From contig JANNHP010000373.1 of assembly GCA_031404455.1 (NCBI GenBank), positions 1 through 20,520 on the forward strand: a DNA stretch of 20,520 bases. The letters run 5' to 3'. Position 1 is the first letter of the stretch. Every line of letters starts with the position of its first letter. Below the pieces are notes generated by a model that searched no databases, was not told the DNA's origin, and was given only the letters and a program-made list of their open reading frames with translations. Shown piece after piece: positions 1-7,374 of the stretch. The position numbers were made by a program, and so were the translations under genes. The stretch is from JANNHP01 sp031404455 (lineage in GTDB: Bacteria > Planctomycetota > JAJSAM01 > JAJVHW01).

Positions 1-259
1 GCGCAGCGAGGAGGAGGCCGCGGAGTACTACGCGAAGAGCGGCTCGAAGAAGCCCGTCGCGGCGTTCATCGCGGGCGCGACGGCCCCTCCCGGCAAGCGC
101 ATGGGCCACGCCGGCGCGATCATCGCGGGCGGCAAGGGCACCGCGGCCGAGAAGAAGATCGCGCTCCTTGCGGCGGGCATCGCCGTCTCCGAATCGCCCG
201 CCGACATGGGCGCGACGATGGTCCGCGCGATGGCCGACCGCGGGCTCCTCGCCAAGTAG
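1..259 (+). CDS. sucD: Succinyl-CoA ligase alpha subunit, C-terminal part (5' end outside window)
   Basis: This is the last 85 codons of the ADP/GDP-forming succinyl-CoA synthetase alpha subunit, which interconverts succinyl-CoA and succinate with substrate-level phosphorylation in the TCA cycle. The reading frame starts at base 2 and ends with TAG at 257-259. Visible is the family block KRMGHAGAIIAGGKGTA, whose His is the residue phosphorylated during catalysis (from knowledge of the family). The C-terminal part SPADMGATM also matches the family. The catalytic domain is intact as far as seen; the N-terminal CoA-binding domain lies upstream of the window. sucC would be expected upstream. Confidence 0.95.
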   Translation, partial: RSEEEAAEYYAKSGSKKPVAAFIAGATAPPGKRMGHAGAIIAGGKGTAAEKKIALLAAGIAVSESPADMGATMVRAMADRGLLAK

Positions 260-291
260 ACAGCGTGCACGGCGAGCGGTCTGCGTGGTGA

Positions 292-501
292 ATGCGTTCC
301 GGTGCGTCGTACTCCGGAGTCGGTGTGCGTGACCGCATCGGCATGCTGTGTCAGCTCACGGGGCTCGTCCTCATGCCGCTGGCGCTGATCGAGGGGACGC
401 GCGAGGGCGGCTCGCTCGGGAACGAGATCCTCCTCGGCGGCGTGGGCTTCCTCCTGATCTTCGTCGGACGCGGGCTTCGCGGCGGGGGAGCCGCGAAGTA
501 G
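292..501 (+). CDS. Small hypothetical membrane protein
   Basis: A 69-residue protein of unknown function. Two hydrophobic stretches are visible: MLCQLTGLVLMPLALIEG (about residues 18-35) and EILLGGVGFLLIFVGRGL (about 45-62). It should be a small two-helix inner-membrane protein ending in a Gly/Arg-rich tail. The start is uncertain: ATG at 292, GTG at 325 or ATG at 343 are all possible, and none has a good ribosome binding site. The later starts would place the first membrane helix directly at the N-terminus. It lies 32 bases after sucD and 10 bases before the next gene, so co-transcription is likely. Codon use is GC-rich at third positions like the neighbours. I do not assign a function. Confidence 0.6.
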   Translation: MRSGASYSGVGVRDRIGMLCQLTGLVLMPLALIEGTREGGSLGNEILLGGVGFLLIFVGRGLRGGGAAK

Positions 502-511
502 CCTCGCGCCC

Positions 512-967
512 ATGGACCGCAGCGAACTCTCGGCCACCAACTGGTTCTCGTCGCGCCTCGTCGTCGTACTGCTCGTCGTCGCGGGGATCTTCTATCTCGC
601 GGAGCCGGACTGGCTCGGATACGGCGCGCTCGCCCGAGCGCTCGGCAGCGAGGGCCGGCTCCACGCAATCGGGGTCGGCGTGGCGTTCCTCGTCCTCGCG
701 GCGCAGTCCTGGGAGAAGGCGCAGATGCGCGTGCAGGCAGCCGAAACGCTCGAGGCGCTGCATCAGCTCCTCTACGGCAAGGACTACAAGCGCGACCGCG
801 AGGCGATCGAGATCCTGCTCGCGGCGCTCGAGTCGCAGGACGCCGCGAACGCGAAGACGGCGCACGGCCACCTCGTCCGCCTCACGGGACAGAACTTCGC
901 GCAGGACCCGAAGGTCTGGCGGAGCTGGTGGGAGGCGAGCAAGAAACGGTTCGAGCGGGCGCGGTGA
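512..967 (+). CDS. Hypothetical protein with two membrane helices and a soluble C-terminal region
   Basis: A 151-residue protein. Two hydrophobic segments, about residues 15-30 (SRLVVVLLVVAGIFYLA) and about 50-66 (AIGVGVAFLVLAAQSW), are followed by a charged, helical region. That region ends in LVRLTGQNFAQDPKVWRSWW, which resembles the end of HEAT-repeat-like proteins in which a 'tolTGq.fg.D...W..WW' block recurs. This resemblance is from memory and is not an assignment. ATG at 512 has no clear Shine-Dalgarno site. The TGA stop (965-967) overlaps the first hairpin of the downstream structured element, so the gene and element share bases. Function unknown. Confidence 0.7.
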   Translation: MDRSELSATNWFSSRLVVVLLVVAGIFYLAEPDWLGYGALARALGSEGRLHAIGVGVAFLVLAAQSWEKAQMRVQAAETLEALHQLLYGKDYKRDREAIEILLAALESQDAANAKTAHGHLVRLTGQNFAQDPKVWRSWWEASKKRFERAR

Positions 968-1051
968 ATTCCCGCGAGGCGCTGGAATTCAGTATCGCGA
1001 CCGAGTTGGTGGGCGAGAGCGGGAGCCGATCGCCGCGTGCGGCGGATCGGC
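966..1051 (+). repeat. Structured repeat element, copy 1 (REP-like)
   Basis: The first block is a hairpin: GAATTCC (966-972), the inner part CGCGAGGCGCT (973-983, able to form a further GCG/CGC mini-stem), then GGAATTC (984-990). It is followed by A and GTATCGCG (992-999), a 25-nt linker (1000-1024), and the block GCCGATCGCCGCGTGCGG (1025-1042). The last block itself folds as GCCGATC-GCCG, loop CGTG, CGGC, one bulged G, GATCGGC, ending at 1051. The first hairpin contains part of the TGA stop codon of the upstream gene (965-967). The layout is matched block for block by copy 2 on the opposite strand. Confidence 0.75.
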
Positions 1052-1418
1052 ACCAAGCATCGAACCCGTCGAGCAGCATCGCACCGATCGCGCCCAGCAC
1101 GGCGACCGCGCGTCGGACGACCGTCGCGGGATCGATCGATGGATGTTCGCGCGTCGCCGCGCGCGAGCGTGGCGCTGTCTCGGCGGTCCCCGTCAGCGCG
1201 CGATCCGCGGGGCCGCACGCGGCGATCGGCGGTCGCGAACATCGACCGCGTCCGCCGCGATACCGAAAGCCAGCGCCTCGCGGGCTTTCGAAAGTGCCCC
1301 CCCGGCCTTGCGACCGGGGAGGCGGGTGTGAACCGGTGCACTGGGCGTAGCGCATCCGGCCGGGGGACGGAACACAAAGCGCGTGCCGCGCGGCGCGCGC
1401 TGCGATCATGGCTGCACG
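968..1418 (+). other. Gene-poor stretch of ~450 bases dominated by an inverted repeat pair
   Basis: No convincing gene is seen here. The open frames on both strands have low-complexity Arg/Ser/Ala-rich translations without recognisable domains. The left two-thirds hold the inverted pair of structured elements at 966-1051 and 1201-1289, with about 150 bases between them. To the right are a run of seven C (1297-1303) and a small GC hairpin, CCCCGG (1300-1305) with CCGGGG (1314-1319). The rest, up to the ATG at 1419, has no motif I can name. A promoter for the next gene may lie here, but I cannot point to one. Confidence 0.7.
1201..1289 (-). repeat. Structured repeat element, copy 2 (inverted relative to copy 1)
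   Basis: Read on the minus strand from 1289, this has the same order as copy 1. A hairpin GAAAGCC/GGCTTTC (1289-1283 and 1271-1265) encloses the identical inner sequence CGCGAGGCGCT. Then come G and GTATCGCG, a linker of exactly 25 nt (1255-1231) with different sequence, and the identical 18-nt block GCCGATCGCCGCGTGCGG (1230-1213). The first stem differs from copy 1 in both arms so that pairing is kept. The last hairpin is less regular: CGATC/GATCG pairs around a six-base bulge. The linker of this copy can form an extra stem GCGGTCG/CGACCGC that copy 1 lacks. Confidence 0.75.
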
Positions 1419-1877
1419 ATGAACGGTCGTTCGCAGCGCTGTAGCGGATCGTTGTCGCGCGGCCTCGCGGCGACGCGGATCGTGATCGCGGCGATCGTGC
1501 TCGTCGTGCTGTTCGTCGTCGCGAAGAGGTTGTTCCCGTCGCGCGAAGAGCGTCTGCAGCGGTTCCTCGAAGCGAGCCGCGACGCCGTCGTCGAACTTCG
1601 CGAGGACGACTTCTTCGCCCGGCTCGATCCGGCGATCCGCTACCAGGCGACCGGCGGCATCCCCGAGCTGCGGCGCGACTGGGCGCGGTACCGGGCGAGC
1701 GGCATCGGGCGGGCCACGATCGTCGTGCAGGAGCAGACGCTCGACGCCGACGGCGCCGACGTGAAGCTCGACGTCGTCCTCTCCGCCGGGCTCAGGCCGC
1801 TCGGGCGGGTCGCGGTGAAGCTCCGGGTCGTCGAAAGGGACGGCGACTGGAAGGCGATCGAACTCTCCTGGAGATGA
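1419..1877 (+). CDS. Membrane-anchored hypothetical protein, possibly NTF2-like fold
   Basis: With the ATG at 1419 this is a 152-residue protein. A single N-terminal membrane helix (about residues 16-35, IVIAAIVLVVLFVVAKRLF) is followed by a soluble domain of about 110 residues. The domain begins with a helix (REERLQRFLEASRDAV) and ends with two beta-rich stretches (KLDVVLSAG and VAVKLRVVERDGDWKAIEL). This helix-then-sheet order, with a final 'dGdWkai' strand, looks like NTF2/SnoaL-type domains; this is an inference from pattern only. An upstream ATG at 1383 in the same frame would add 12 residues, but those are Cys/Arg-rich and unlike a signal. No clear ribosome binding site. Function unknown. 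Confidence 0.6.
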   Translation: MNGRSQRCSGSLSRGLAATRIVIAAIVLVVLFVVAKRLFPSREERLQRFLEASRDAVVELREDDFFARLDPAIRYQATGGIPELRRDWARYRASGIGRATIVVQEQTLDADGADVKLDVVLSAGLRPLGRVAVKLRVVERDGDWKAIELSWR

Positions 1878-1922
1878 AGCCGCCGCCTCGCGAAGGCGTG
1901 ACGCCGCTGCGGGCCCCAACGC

Positions 1923-1928
1923 TATAGT
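1923..1928 (+). promoter_or_regulatory. Putative -10 box (TATAGT) of the polyprenyl synthase gene
   Basis: TATAGT differs from the TATAAT consensus at one position and stands out in GC-rich surroundings. It lies 9 bases before the TTG start at 1938, so a transcript starting about 7 bases after the box would be leaderless or nearly so. That would explain the absence of a Shine-Dalgarno site. No clear -35 hexamer is visible. Confidence 0.45.
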
Positions 1929-1937
1929 CGCGACCGC

Positions 1938-2963
1938 TTGAACCCGCCCTCCGCCGCCGCTGCCGAGACCGCCCGCGCCGAAGCGAGCACGCTCGCCGAC
2001 CTCCTCCAGGAGATGTCCGCCGACCTCGACGCCGTCGAGCGCGAGATCGGCCGCATCGCGAGCCCGCCGGCGGGGTACGTCCGCGACCTCGTGGACTACG
2101 TCCGCGGCTTCGGCGGCAAGCGTCTGCGACCCGCGCTCGTCACGCTCTCGGGCAGGGCGATCGATCCCGCGGCCGTCGGCGAGGTCCACGCGCGCGTCGG
2201 TGCGGTCGTCGAACTCATCCACACCGCCACGCTCGTCCACGACGACATCCTCGACGGCTCGCTCATCCGCCGGAACCGCGAGACGCTCCATCAGCTCGAG
2301 GGCCAGGAGGTCGCGGTCCTCCTCGGCGACTTCCTGCTCGCCTCCGCCTACGCCGAGGCGGCGTCGCTCGAGGACCGGTTCGCGTCGCGGTATCTCTCGA
2401 AGGTCACTCGCACGGTCTGCCAGGGCGAGGTGCTCCAGGTCCACAACCGCGGCAACCTCGATCTCCCCGAGAGCGACTACCTCGAGATCATCGAGAAGAA
2501 GACCGCGGTGCTCTATGCGGCGTCGTGCGAGGTCGGCGCGCGGTACGCGGGCGGCGAGGCTCCGGCCGTCAGGGCGCTCCACGACTACGGCATGGGCATC
2601 GGCATGGCGTTCCAGATCGTGGACGACGTCCTCGACCTGACGGGCGACGAAGCCGTCGTCGGCAAGTCGCTCGGCACCGACCTCGACCGCTGCAAGATGA
2701 CGCTCCCGCTCATCCACTTCCTGCGCGCCGGCCCGAAGGACGCGGTCGCCCGCGTGCGGGAGGCTCTCGTCGCGCGCCGCGGCGGTGCCGAGCAGGCGAT
2801 GATCCGCAAGGCCGTCCTCGACGCGGGATCCGTGGACTTCGCTCGCGCGCGCGCCGAGCGGTTCGTCGCTGACGGCGTCGCGTCGCTCGCCGTCCTCCCC
2901 GACAGCCCCGCGAAGGACACGCTCCGGCGGATCGCCGGATACGTCCTCGACCGCCGCCGGTAG
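1938..2963 (+). CDS. ispB: Polyprenyl diphosphate synthase (trans, long-chain type)
   Basis: This cytoplasmic enzyme adds isopentenyl diphosphate units to an allylic primer to make the polyprenyl tail of respiratory quinones. The 341 residues include GGKRLRPA near residue 55, the first Asp-rich motif DDILD (residues 102-106) and the second, FQIVDDVLD (Asp 229, 230 and 233). K in GKSLGTDL follows as in the family. The residues four and five before the first motif are small (Ala, Thr), the pattern of enzymes making long chains; exact length cannot be read. The start is TTG at 1938 next to a -10-like box. The first in-frame ATG (2013) would still leave all motifs intact. The ResB gene begins 7 bases after its stop, so quinone-tail synthesis and cytochrome maturation may be co-expressed. 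Confidence 0.9.
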   Translation: MNPPSAAAAETARAEASTLADLLQEMSADLDAVEREIGRIASPPAGYVRDLVDYVRGFGGKRLRPALVTLSGRAIDPAAVGEVHARVGAVVELIHTATLVHDDILDGSLIRRNRETLHQLEGQEVAVLLGDFLLASAYAEAASLEDRFASRYLSKVTRTVCQGEVLQVHNRGNLDLPESDYLEIIEKKTAVLYAASCEVGARYAGGEAPAVRALHDYGMGIGMAFQIVDDVLDLTGDEAVVGKSLGTDLDRCKMTLPLIHFLRAGPKDAVARVREALVARRGGAEQAMIRKAVLDAGSVDFARARAERFVADGVASLAVLPDSPAKDTLRRIAGYVLDRRR

Positions 2964-2970
2964 TCCGGCG

Positions 2971-5640
2971 ATGACGGAGCCGGCAACAGCGCGGTCGGAC
3001 GCGGCTCCCGTCACGTACGGCCGGGCGGTCCTCTGGACGGCAGTCCTCTTCGGACTCTCGTGGTGGGCGGGCCTCGGGGAAACGCACGGCATCGCGCCGG
3101 CGGTCCTCGGGATCGCGTTCTGCGTCCTCATTGCGCGGCGCGGCGTCCTGCGCTCGCAGTCGCTCGTCATGGCCGGGGTCACGTGGCTCGTCCTCGGGGC
3201 GATCCTCGAACTGGTCTTCCTCGATTCGCTGCCGGCGGCGCCGCTCGTCGTGCTGCTCGGCGTCCTCCTCGTGCAGTTCCTCGCGCAACTCGCGAGCGAC
3301 CTGCGGGCCTTTGCGAGCCCCGGCGATGCGGTTCCGCCGGTCACGTACGCGGTGACGTTCGCGCTCGTGCCGCTCCTCGCGTTCGGCGCGGAGATGTTCC
3401 GCCTCGCGCGGATCGTCTACTCGGAGTCGGTCGGCGCAGTCGTGTCGATGACGATCGCGGCGTCGTTCCTGCTGCTCCTCGCCGTCTGGTGGGACTGGAC
3501 GAAGCGCGCGTTCAGCTCGCTGAAGATGGCGGTCACGCTGCTCTCGCTCATCGGCCTCGGCAGCCTCGCGGGCACGATCGTCATCCAGCACATGCCGGAG
3601 GACTCCGTGGAGGCGCACCACGAGAAGTTCATGAACGGCGAGGGTGCGGCACCCGTGAACGCGCGGTACCTCTTCAGCGATCCGCCCGTCGCGTGGTCCG
3701 ACGCGGAGGAAGCGCGGCGCGCCGCGATGAACGAGAAGTTCGGCGCGGGGGAAGGCGACCGCTGGGCGAAGCTGCAGCGCCAGGAGAAGGCGAGGAAGGC
3801 CAAGGAGACCGAGGCACGGGCCTGGGTCGCCGCGAATCACGACGCGCTCCAGTCCTTCTACGAGCTCTGCGAGTCCGCGCGGCTCACGCGCATCTTCAAG
3901 ACGTGGTACTTCAACGCGCTCCTCGTGCTGCTCGGGTTCACGGTCGTGGGCGTGATGGCGCGGCGGTGGCCGTATCGATGGCGCGACTCCGGCTGGGTCG
4001 CGACGCACGCTGGGATCGTCTTCACGCTCGTGTGCCTCGCCGCGAGCGACCTCGCCGTGCGCGACGGCTTCGTCCAACTCGCGCCGACGGCGGCGCAGGG
4101 TGCGACGGATGTGCCGACGGAGGCGCGCTCGTTCAAGGACCAGCAGGACGGCGGACGCCCCCGCGGCTTCGGCTGGACGCTGCGACTCGTCCGCACGTCC
4201 GCCGACTGGTACCAGGAACTGGCCGTCGCGTTCGCGAGCGAGGGCGGCGGAGTGTCCGCCCAGCAGAACTTCCGCCTCTTCCCCGGGAAGGTGATCGAGC
4301 TCGAGCGTCCGTCGCCGGACGCGCCGCCGCGCTACCGTCTCGAGATGATCGAGGTGCTCGACCGCTGCCGCACCTCGCAGGTCGGATACCGGCGCGGGCC
4401 GGGAAGCGGCATGACCGCGCTCCAGCTCGTGGTGGACGAGAAGGGCGCCGCGGGCGACCACTGGGTCACCGACGAGGAGACGTCGCCGCTCGCGCTGCCG
4501 GGTTCGCAACTCGTCGTCGTCATGGCGAAGTCGCCGGAGGATGCGGAGCGCGCGCTGACCGCTCGCATCCCCGCATCGACGGGCTCGATCGGATTCGTGC
4601 GAGTGACGTCGGAGGGCGAGGAGCTCGCGCGCATCCCCGCGACGGTGGGTCAGTCGGGCGAGTTCGACGCGGACGGACGGCGCTGGCGGCTCGTCGTCTC
4701 GGAGACGACGTTCGACGTGACGCGCTCGCTCGCGGAGCGGAAGCTCCCCGAGGCCGAGCGCACCCCGGTCGAGAAGCAGGTCCCAGGCATCGGCGGCGCG
4801 ACGCTACTCGTCAGCGCGGACGGCGTCGACCTGCAGCGCGCGAACGCGTTCAGCGGCGAGTTCGACGAGATCGGCAACGGGCAGATGGCGAACCCCGTCC
4901 TCAAGAAGGCGGGGCTCGCGTTCCACCTGGACCTCGTCGTCCCGCGCGAGGTGCGCGTCGTCGTCCGCCCGGACGACACGGCGGTCTGCGTGATCGAAGA
5001 ACGCGGCACCGTCTCGACGCCGCGTGCGCTCGGCGCGGGCGACGTCCTGCCGATCGAGGGCGCCGCGATCCGGTTCGGGAAACTCGTCCGCGACGCAGAA
5101 CTCGACGTCACGGTCGAACCGCTCGCCGCGGAGTCCGACGCCGACTACATGAGGAACGGTCTCTCGGGCGTGAACGAGCAACCCGGACGTCCGGCGGTCC
5201 GTCTGCGCGTGACTGAGCCCGGTGCCGAGCCGTACGAGATGTGGGTGGTCGGCGGCGATCCGTGGACGCGCACGCCGCTCGTCGAGTCGCGCGACAAGCG
5301 TCTGAAGATGGTGCTGACGAGCACCGCCGAGAGCATGTACCGCAGCGCCGTCCAGGCGATCGACCCCGCAGGCAACGTCCTCGGCGAGCACGTCGTCCGC
5401 GTCAACACGCCCTTCCGCATGGGCGGGTACGAGTTCTACCAGAACCAGTTCATGCGCCCGGACCAGGGCGGCCCGGTCGCGGTCTTCCGCGTGAAGTACG
5501 ATCCCTTCGTGCCGTTCCTCTACGCCGGCTTCGCGCTGATCTCGATCGGCGTGATCGTGATGCTGTGGTTCCCCGGCCAGCGCGCGTTCAAGCTGCACGC
5601 GCACCTCGCCGGACTTCCCGAGGAGGGACCGAAGAACTGA
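2971..5640 (+). CDS. resB: ResB-like cytochrome c biogenesis protein with extra N-terminal membrane domain
   Basis: A System II cytochrome c maturation component. ResB works with CcsA to deliver heme and keep apocytochrome Cys residues reduced on the outer face of the membrane. The protein has 889 residues. The ResB-type core starts near residue 184 with helix LKMAVTLLSLIGLGSLAGT, has two further helices (about 309-331 and 340-361, the latter with the His of THAGIVF), a large extracytoplasmic region, and a last helix at about 849-868. GYEFYQNQF near the C-terminus is typical of the family. Ahead of this core are about six extra predicted helices (residues ~18-172) not found in ordinary ResB. 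ATG at 2971 lies 7 bases after the prenyl synthase stop, and the CcsA start follows after one base. Identification rests on topology, motifs and the CcsA neighbour. Confidence 0.85.
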   Translation: MTEPATARSDAAPVTYGRAVLWTAVLFGLSWWAGLGETHGIAPAVLGIAFCVLIARRGVLRSQSLVMAGVTWLVLGAILELVFLDSLPAAPLVVLLGVLLVQFLAQLASDLRAFASPGDAVPPVTYAVTFALVPLLAFGAEMFRLARIVYSESVGAVVSMTIAASFLLLLAVWWDWTKRAFSSLKMAVTLLSLIGLGSLAGTIVIQHMPEDSVEAHHEKFMNGEGAAPVNARYLFSDPPVAWSDAEEARRAAMNEKFGAGEGDRWAKLQRQEKARKAKETEARAWVAANHDALQSFYELCESARLTRIFKTWYFNALLVLLGFTVVGVMARRWPYRWRDSGWVATHAGIVFTLVCLAASDLAVRDGFVQLAPTAAQGATDVPTEARSFKDQQDGGRPRGFGWTLRLVRTSADWYQELAVAFASEGGGVSAQQNFRLFPGKVIELERPSPDAPPRYRLEMIEVLDRCRTSQVGYRRGPGSGMTALQLVVDEKGAAGDHWVTDEETSPLALPGSQLVVVMAKSPEDAERALTARIPASTGSIGFVRVTSEGEELARIPATVGQSGEFDADGRRWRLVVSETTFDVTRSLAERKLPEAERTPVEKQVPGIGGATLLVSADGVDLQRANAFSGEFDEIGNGQMANPVLKKAGLAFHLDLVVPREVRVVVRPDDTAVCVIEERGTVSTPRALGAGDVLPIEGAAIRFGKLVRDAELDVTVEPLAAESDADYMRNGLSGVNEQPGRPAVRLRVTEPGAEPYEMWVVGGDPWTRTPLVESRDKRLKMVLTSTAESMYRSAVQAIDPAGNVLGEHVVRVNTPFRMGGYEFYQNQFMRPDQGGPVAVFRVKYDPFVPFLYAGFALISIGVIVMLWFPGQRAFKLHAHLAGLPEEGPKN

Positions 5641-5641
5641 G

Positions 5642-6511
5642 ATGACCTCGATCGAGAGCACCCTGCACTGGACGGTCGTCGCGCTCTTCGCGCTCGGCGT
5701 CCTCGGCTACGTCGCGGCGTTCGGGCTCCACCTCGCGTCGACGAAGCACGCGTCGCGGCGTCGCGCGTGGAACTGGATGGGACTCGTCCCGGTCGCGGCG
5801 TCGTTCCTCGCGGTCGCGGTGCTCCTCCTCGCGCGCGGGCTGCACGCGGGCTCGATCCCGTTCCAGAGCAAGTACGAGACGTTCCTCATCATGATGGCGG
5901 GACTCGCGGTCGGCTTCGTCGCGTTCGACCTCGGCGGGGGTCTGCGCAAGATCAAGGGCTGGCCGGGCGCGTGGGTCGCGCTCTTCGGCGCCGCGGCGGC
6001 GGGCACCGGTCTCACGTTCGCGCTCCTCTCGAAGCAGGAGGACGCGCAGGCGCTGCTCAAGCCGCCGGCGTTGCAGACGTATTGGATCGCCATCCACACG
6101 CCTTGCATGATCGTGAGCTACGGCCTGCTCTACGTGGCCGTCGCGACGGCGGGGCTCTTCCTCGTCCTTCGCGCAGTGACGAAGCGCGATGACGTCGGCG
6201 GACTCGACTGGGACAACCTCGTCCACAGCGCGATGAAGATCGGCTTCCCGTTCCTGACCGTGGGACTCTTCCTCGGGTGCGTGTGGGGCCAGGAGGCGTG
6301 GTCGACGTACTGGGGCTGGGACATCAAGGAGACGTGGGCGTTCATCACGTGGGCCGTCTTCCTCGTCTACTTCCACCTGCGAAGGTCGCCGGGGGCGGAC
6401 GGGGTGAAGTCGGCGCTCGTCGTCGTCCTCGGCGGCGCCGCGATCCTCGTGACGTGGCTCTGCATGCATCTGCTCCCGGAGTCGGTGAGCTCCTTGCACG
6501 TCTACAACTGA
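5642..6511 (+). CDS. ccsA: CcsA/ResC-like heme-handling cytochrome c biogenesis protein
   Basis: The 289-residue integral membrane protein has about eight hydrophobic helices. It carries the tryptophan-rich heme-binding signature of the CcsA/CcmC/CcmF superfamily, seen here as EAWSTYWGWDIKETWAFITW (about residues 213-232). Conserved His residues are visible in WIAIHTPCM (near residue 151), in WLCMHLLPE, and in the final LHVYN. With ResB it would form the heme export and ligation complex of System II, supplying c-type cytochromes such as the di-heme peroxidase at the right end of the window. It starts one base after resB, indicating translational coupling. Its TGA stop is inside the left arm of a strong hairpin that ends the unit. 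Confidence 0.92.
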   Translation: MTSIESTLHWTVVALFALGVLGYVAAFGLHLASTKHASRRRAWNWMGLVPVAASFLAVAVLLLARGLHAGSIPFQSKYETFLIMMAGLAVGFVAFDLGGGLRKIKGWPGAWVALFGAAAAGTGLTFALLSKQEDAQALLKPPALQTYWIAIHTPCMIVSYGLLYVAVATAGLFLVLRAVTKRDDVGGLDWDNLVHSAMKIGFPFLTVGLFLGCVWGQEAWSTYWGWDIKETWAFITWAVFLVYFHLRRSPGADGVKSALVVVLGGAAILVTWLCMHLLPESVSSLHVYN

Positions 6512-6542
6512 AGGAACGAGCCGAGGCGGCTCGTTCCTTCAG
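6508..6542 (+). terminator. Strong hairpin ending the prenyl synthase-resB-ccsA unit
   Basis: A perfect 15-bp stem: CTGAAGGAACGAGCC (6508-6522), loop GAGGC, GGCTCGTTCCTTCAG (6528-6542). It includes the ccsA stop codon (6509-6511). No T-run follows (next bases ATAGCCCTTGG), so it is not a textbook intrinsic terminator, but its position fits termination or 3'-end protection. Confidence 0.75.
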
Positions 6543-6561
6543 ATAGCCCTTGGAGCGTCGT

Positions 6562-6586
6562 CGCGCCGAACACGGGACTCGGCGCG
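6562..6586 (+). other. Inverted repeat upstream of the ABC transporter unit
   Basis: CGCGCCGA (6562-6569) and TCGGCGCG (6579-6586) form a perfect 8-bp stem around a 9-base loop, about 105 bases before the ATPase start. It could be an operator, part of a 5' leader or a chance GC-rich pairing. It does not look like an AT-rich Zur or Fur box. Confidence 0.3.
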
Positions 6587-6690
6587 GCTTCGCACGCCCG
6601 CTGTCGCCGACGCGGCGGCCGGGCAGTTCGTGGCGCGGCGGCCGAAGTGCGCCGATCATCCGCAGCGCGCGCCGAGGAGGCGTGCCCCGA

Positions 6691-7374
6691 ATGGCCGTCC
6701 TCGAGATCGAAGGGCTCGTGAAGACCTACGCCGTGCCGCAGGGCGGGCGCGAGGCGGTGATCGACGTCCCGAGCTTCCGCATCGACGAGGGCGAACTCGT
6801 CGCGCTGCGCGGGGAGAGCGGTTCCGGCAAGACGACGCTGCTCCACCTCGTGGCGGGGATCCTCGCGCCCGACGCCGGACGCGTGCTGATCGACGGCGAC
6901 GACATGGCTGCGCTGCCCGAAGCGGCGCGCGACGGGCTGCGCGCGCGGACGATCGGGTACGTCTTCCAGACCTTCAACCTCCTGCAGGGCTACACCGCGC
7001 TCGAGAACGTGGAGCTCGGCATGGCGTTCGGCCGCGGGATCGACGGGGCCGCGGCGCGCGTGCTCCTCGATCGCGTGGGACTCGGCGACCGCGTCGACTA
7101 CCGGCCCGCGCAGTTGTCGGTCGGACAGCAGCAGCGCGTCGCGCTGGCGCGCGCGCTCGCGAACCGTCCGCGACTCGTCCTCGCCGACGAGCCGACGGGC
7201 AACCTCGACCCGGTGCGAGCGCGAGAGGCGATCGAGCTGCTCCTCGAAGTGTGCAAGGAGACGGGGGCTGCGCTGCTCCTCGTGAGCCACGATCCTGCGG
7301 TCCTCGCGCGCTTCGCGAAGGTCCACGATCTCGCCGCGATCAACCGGGCGCGGGCGACGGCGGGTCAACGGTGA
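6691..7374 (+). CDS. ABC transporter ATP-binding protein, LolD/MacB type (ZrgC-like?)
   Basis: A 227-residue ATPase that would power the permease encoded next. Walker A is GESGSGKT (residues 41-48), the Q-loop is VFQTFNLL, the signature is LSVGQQQRVALARAL (canonical LSGGQ with one change), Walker B is LVLADEPTGNLD and the H-loop is LLVSHD. The FNLLQGYTALENV stretch and compact size place it with the LolD/MacB/FtsE group rather than importers. ATG at 6691 is preceded by GAGGAGG (6674-6680), one of the better ribosome binding sites in the window. Its stop overlaps the permease GTG by four bases. Context (His-containing lipoprotein and DUF3299 protein downstream) suggests the Zrg zinc-associated group rather than lipoprotein sorting; this is inference. 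Confidence 0.92.
   Translation: MAVLEIEGLVKTYAVPQGGREAVIDVPSFRIDEGELVALRGESGSGKTTLLHLVAGILAPDAGRVLIDGDDMAALPEAARDGLRARTIGYVFQTFNLLQGYTALENVELGMAFGRGIDGAAARVLLDRVGLGDRVDYRPAQLSVGQQQRVALARALANRPRLVLADEPTGNLDPVRAREAIELLLEVCKETGAALLLVSHDPAVLARFAKVHDLAAINRARATAGQR

Noticed and set aside
1060..1085. Possible tRNA T-arm (GGGTTCGATGC on the minus strand)
   Set aside because: The flanking bases do not form the 5-bp T-stem, and no acceptor, D- or anticodon arm can be drawn around it.
1000..1150. Minus-strand reading frame with a hydrophobic stretch (VVRRAVAVLGAIGAMLLDGF) between the two repeat copies
   Set aside because: No start codon or ribosome binding site is identifiable, and the frame runs on into clearly antisense sequence. 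It overlaps the structured repeat, and the composition can arise by chance in GC-rich DNA. A remnant of a gene cannot be excluded.
6543..6690. Zinc- or iron-regulator box before the ABC transporter unit
   Set aside because: No AT-rich palindrome of Zur or Fur type is present. The only palindrome (6562-6586) is GC-rich and not recognisable as an operator.
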